In this document: positions 59,925 through 64,000 of the stretch, piece by piece | How positions within the stretch are numbered: position 1 is the first letter of the stretch | How the letters are laid out: every line of letters starts with the position of its first letter | NCBI GenBank assembly: GCA_034509925.1 | Contig: CM067532.1 | Location: 4,792,142-4,856,141 of the forward strand | DNA: 64,000 bases | Source: Hirudinaria manillensis | Lineage: Eukaryota; Annelida; Clitellata; Hirudinida; Hirudinidae | Reading direction: 5' to 3' | Translations under genes and position numbers: made by a program | Notes under the pieces: generated by a model | Told to the model about the DNA's origin: nothing | Database searches by the model: none | What the model saw: only the letters and a program-made list of their open reading frames with translations

Positions 59925-62900
59925 ATGAGATTTCTCCAGTTGTCAGGGTTCTCGTTAAGTTTCTTAATTTGGATTTGTGGGGTGCATCTTTTCTTACTTG
60001 TTGTTGCTTCTGAAATTGGAAATAATAACTTTGATACTGATTTTTATTCTCTCCTTGGGGTGACTAAGAAGTCATCGCTTAAAGAGATTAAAGATGCTTT
60101 CAGGATTGAAGCCAAAAAGTGGTAAGTTGGAAAAAGTTATTATAACATAAAAACATTGTACTGAGCTTGTTTTTTTTTTGTTTTGCTGAAATTTGTGTTA
60201 GGCTAAGTAACACTATTTTAAATGTTATATGAGAAGAGTGTGTTTCAGGCACCCTGAACTAAATCCAAGTGAAGATGCCAATTATAGATTCTACCTAATT
60301 AATGAGGCTTACAAGGTTTGAGTTTTAATTAGCTATATTTTGCTTCCCAGAATTTAATTACCCTTATTAATAGCAATAGCTAATTTCTTATTTTTGATTT
60401 CAGACTTTATCAGATCCTGACAAGAGGGCGCTTTATGAAGTGTTTGGCAAGGGAAATAGTGAACTAGATATTTTTCTGAAGGAAGACGATTACATACAAG
60501 GTGATGGTTTCCATTTGATCACTTCTCAATTTGTGCAATCGACTTCAAGTAGTCTTTGGACAGTAACTTCAAAGTTAGTTTAGAGTTATGGAAGTTTTTT
60601 TAATGCCATTATTGCAGCCCTTTGAATTGATGAACTTTGAACTTTTCATTTTATTATCAGACGTAGTTCTAATGCTGTGGTGTGACATTTGAGTAACTCG
60701 ATCAGCTTTCAACAAGATTTTTTTAATATTCTATATTTTGCCTTGAGAAAGTCTATCTTAATTTCCATTAAAGCTAGTTAATAAGATAACTGATATCTCA
60801 ACTTTAAATTTATTTAAGGTGCAAATGTCACACAACTAAGCTTATTAACAAATCATCATTAGAATAGACAATATTTGTTCAAAATTTCTTTATATAGAAG
60901 TTATTGTTAATTGTTTATTTCCATTTGATTTCATTTCAATGTTACTTGAATTTCCAGGTATTTTGACAAAATTGTAAAACCAGAAAGCTTCAGACACCCT
61001 TTTATATTGTTTGTACATTCAATAGAATGTGAACATTGCAAGGATCTCATGGTTCATTGGATAGATTGGTGCCATGAGCTGGCACTTGAAGGTATGCCAT
61101 TAAATGTAAATTATTAAGACCAACTCTTTGTTATCCTGTGGCTAATTTTCATGAACTTAAAAGTTTTCAATAAATGATTAGGTTGAATGTGTACAGATTA
61201 GACTGAATGTTAGAATTAAAATTGATTAGGTGTAAGGTGTGGACAAATTATAATGGAGGATGAGAGGTGGTTGCTGAGACGACTTCATGCTTCCTCCATA
61301 AAAGAGTTAGGATTGGTTGGAATTTTAGAAGGTAGACCTACCTGGAGTGCCAATGTATCATCCACACTGCATGAGCTGAGACACTTTGCTGTGAACCTAT
61401 TCTCTCAGGATTTCTTGCCTGAGGTTGATATGTTTTATTCATTTCACAAATTTATTTTTAATTTCTTAAGCAGGCCTTACAACTTATGAAAGTTGTGTTA
61501 CACATTGTTATAGATGATAAATTCATAATTGAACACATTGAAACATATTTTTCATTTTTAATTATCCAGCTTGATGGCAGTAACTACTTAAATTTCCTCA
61601 AGATTTGCAATGAGGCTAGAAACCACGTGACCTTGACATTTTTTACAACTTCTCTGATGCCTCCTTTGGCATATTACTCCAGCATTTTTTATGCAAGGTC
61701 ACACATTTCTGGAGCCTATGTAAACACCAAAAAGTATGTATTAGCAGAACTACTAACTGATTTATTTATAGGGAAAACAATTCGTTTGACAAATTATTCA
61801 AATCTGTTTAAATTTGTAGCCCTGCCTCCAATGTTATCATAGAAAAGTTCAACATCTCATCGGATAAACCTACCCTCCTGGTCTTCAAAGAGGACCTCAG
61901 GAACCCATCTTTTAAACTATCAGTTAGATTTACAGACAAATCATTTTGGACATGCAAAATATTAATAATCTCAAATAATCTTTTTTTGAAATAATCTTGA
62001 TCTCTCAGATCAAGTCATTTAGAAAGGACCATTTTGATCAAATAATAGCCAAACATCACCTTCTGAAAACTTCTCGCATATCCTGTCCTGTGGTGTTTGA
62101 TCTTGTATGCCCTCCTGACACCCCTAAAACAAAGAAAAGGTATTTATGAGGTTATCCATTTCAAATTGCCTTCAGAGAAGTGGTTACATTCGACCGAGCT
62201 TATTTCTTTGTCTGTGGTATGACAAGAATAATAATTTCTGATTGAAAGGTTGTGTGTTATTCTGCTGACCAGCATGGACAAGAGGTTTTCAAGCCACTTG
62301 GAAACCTTCAAGAAGTTCTCAGAAGATTATGTGCACAGTGACAGAGTCGAATTTGCATATGTCTTTGAAGAGAAGCAGAGGAGTTTTGTGCAATTGGTAA
62401 CTTGGGGGAAGGAGATTTACAATTCTACATCTGATGGACTGAAGGTTGTAAACAACTTTCTGATATTCAAGATAACATTCACTCAAGGATGATTGATGTT
62501 TGCTTTTAGGTCATGATAGCATGGCATAAAGATTCGAAAACACTGAATTATGAATTTTTGGAGGATGGTTGGCATAGTTATGGTTCAAATCTTCAGAGGT
62601 CCCGAAGGAAGCTGGTTCAACTCCTGGAGTGGCTCCTCAACAGTCCTTCCACTCTTTCAAACATTGTTGAACTGAAAAAAGAAATTGTTAATGAACATAT
62701 GAAGGCTGGTTATTTATTATTTAATTTATCATTAATTTAAGTAGTATTTTTAAACATTGTTTTTTTTATAAACTCTTAATTCTAATGTATGCTTTTCAAT
62801 TACAGAGTTTGGGGAAGAGAATTGTAATAAGACTATTGGAGTGGTGTGATGGAAGCATCGACTTCCTCTTGGGGTTTGCAGTCCACTTACTTTTGTAAAA

Positions 62901-64000
62901 AGATAATAAGATAATAATAAGACCAAAAATAATGCATTATTATTATTATTGGTTTAAGTATTCTGCTATTAATAATTTGACTTCACTCTAATTAATAAAG
63001 GTTCTCTAGAATTTTTTTATTCCATACAAATTTAATAATTATTAATTAATTCAACAATTTAATGCAAATTCACATCAAATTTACAAAGGAATTATTTGCC
63101 AAGGTTAAGACACAACACAGTTTAGGCCAAGTTACAATAATTGCATAAATTTTGTTACTAAGGGTCGACAATGCAACTTACCTGATGGCAATGAAATCCA
63201 TTGCATTCATCGTGCTCATTGGGATTGGATTTCGATACTTGGCTGTCAGGGAGGTTCAAATGATTGAAAGAAAGATGGAGGCATCTAAGAACATTAATCA
63301 TCATTCTCCTCCACAGAACATTCAACCTGAGAAGTATGCAAACTCTTATGTACCCAAATCATGAATTTGTATCTGATACAAATATAATTGGTATCTGATG
63401 CATAAAGTTAATAGCTGATCCATAATCAACAGGCCTATAATTTACATCCACATGCTCTGTCCAGAGAATTACAAATCTGTGCTCTTGGACAGCATCCCAA
63501 CTGTTCGACTCATTCTTCTCTTTGTTGACACAGCTTCAAAAGACAGGCTCATTAAATATTTTGGAGCATTTCTTCAGCCCTATGCTAGGTTAATTTATAA
63601 AAAATTAGATCATAATCATATATTGATTTTGATATAATAAGAATAAAGCATTGCTTAAGTGCTACCAAGCATCATTAAGTATTAATCTGAAATTTTTATA
63701 ATTAATGCGACCAACAACATTCATTCAGGTCCAAAGCTTTCAAGTTTGCTTTTGTTAATCTTGACGACTATTTCCCTTGGTATGTCGAGCTATTGGACTC
63801 AACCATGAGGCAGTCGGAGCATTACCAGATGCTCAAAAAAAGTTTTGCAAACATTAACATAAAAAATTGTTTGGGAACTGTCCTGGCCATAAACGGAATG
63901 AAGAAATATTACTTCATGTACCACATAAGTTCGTTCAAGGCATTTCCTCTCAACCTCCAAAAAGAAAGACGGTCGGATGCAGAAAGCGACGAGGGCGAGA
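59925..64000 (+). CDS. DNAJC16: DNAJC16-like J-domain/thioredoxin membrane protein, 3' end beyond window
   Basis: Exons at 59925-60121, 60249-60315, 60404-60573, 60958-61091, about 61231-61422, 61570-61736, 61821-61920, 62008-62140, 62249-62443, 62511-62700, 62807-62900, 63162-63330, 63434-63588 and 63730 to the edge. A signal anchor (FLIWICGVHLFLLVVASE) precedes a J domain (DFYSLLGVTKKSSLKEIKDAF, then WHPELNPSEDANYRF). Thioredoxin-like domains follow, the first with ECEHCKDL (a CxxC pair), then a transmembrane segment (IAFIVLIGIGFRYLAV) and the C-terminal domain with INGMKKYYFMYHISS. Order and motifs match DNAJC16. The J-domain signature is HPE rather than HPD. The ATG at 59925 is chosen because the upstream frame has only a TTG. 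The exon 10/11 donor is unclear. The last visible codons are in an acidic region. Confidence 0.88.

Overview
The window is AT-rich animal nuclear DNA. The genes have short GT-AG introns, and they include a metazoan exon-junction protein (Mago nashi), a Shaker potassium channel, a C-type lectin, a copper monooxygenase and two ciliary or flagellar proteins. A degenerate CCCTAA/TTAGGG stretch fits a TTAGGG-telomere animal. The species cannot be named from the sequence. The ciliary genes, long ATT/ATG microsatellites and R2-like and Dong/R4-like retrotransposons suggest an invertebrate such as a cnidarian, flatworm or other lophotrochozoan, but this is inference.

Layout. Positions 1-7100 are gene-poor: a broken copia-type reverse transcriptase (612-845), AT-rich DNA, ATG/ATT/ATAAT microsatellites and a four-copy array of TCATGTGA motifs. 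A one-exon Shaker (Kv1-like) channel lies on the minus strand at 7102-8694. From about 12.5 to 22.8 kb there are three non-LTR retrotransposon copies, each embedded in hundreds of bases of (ATT)n and all on the minus strand: an apparently intact R2-like element (ORF of 1159 residues), a 5'-truncated Dong/R4-like copy, and a second R2-like copy that has lost its endonuclease domain. A fourth 176-base Dong/R4-like remnant sits in a short (ATA)n tract at 29.5 kb on the plus strand. In every copy the coding strand is the TAA strand.

From 24.4 kb the window is gene-dense. In order: CCDC137-like (-), a secreted C-type lectin-like protein (-), MAGOH (-), a MOXD1/DBH-like copper monooxygenase (+, 12 exons, about 574 residues), a SPA17-like RIIa/IQ protein (+, 6 exons, 228 residues), RBM15/Spenito (-, 628 residues), DLEC1/CFAP81 (+, about 12 kb) and DNAJC16-like (+, running off the right edge).

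The genes do not form one pathway. SPA17-like and DLEC1 are both sperm-tail or axoneme proteins. MAGOH and RBM15 both act in nuclear mRNA processing. DNAJC16-like is an ER or secretory-membrane J-protein. The points most worth following are the microsatellite-targeted retrotransposon cluster, a Shaker S4 sensor one gating-charge triplet short, and a J domain with HPE in place of HPD.
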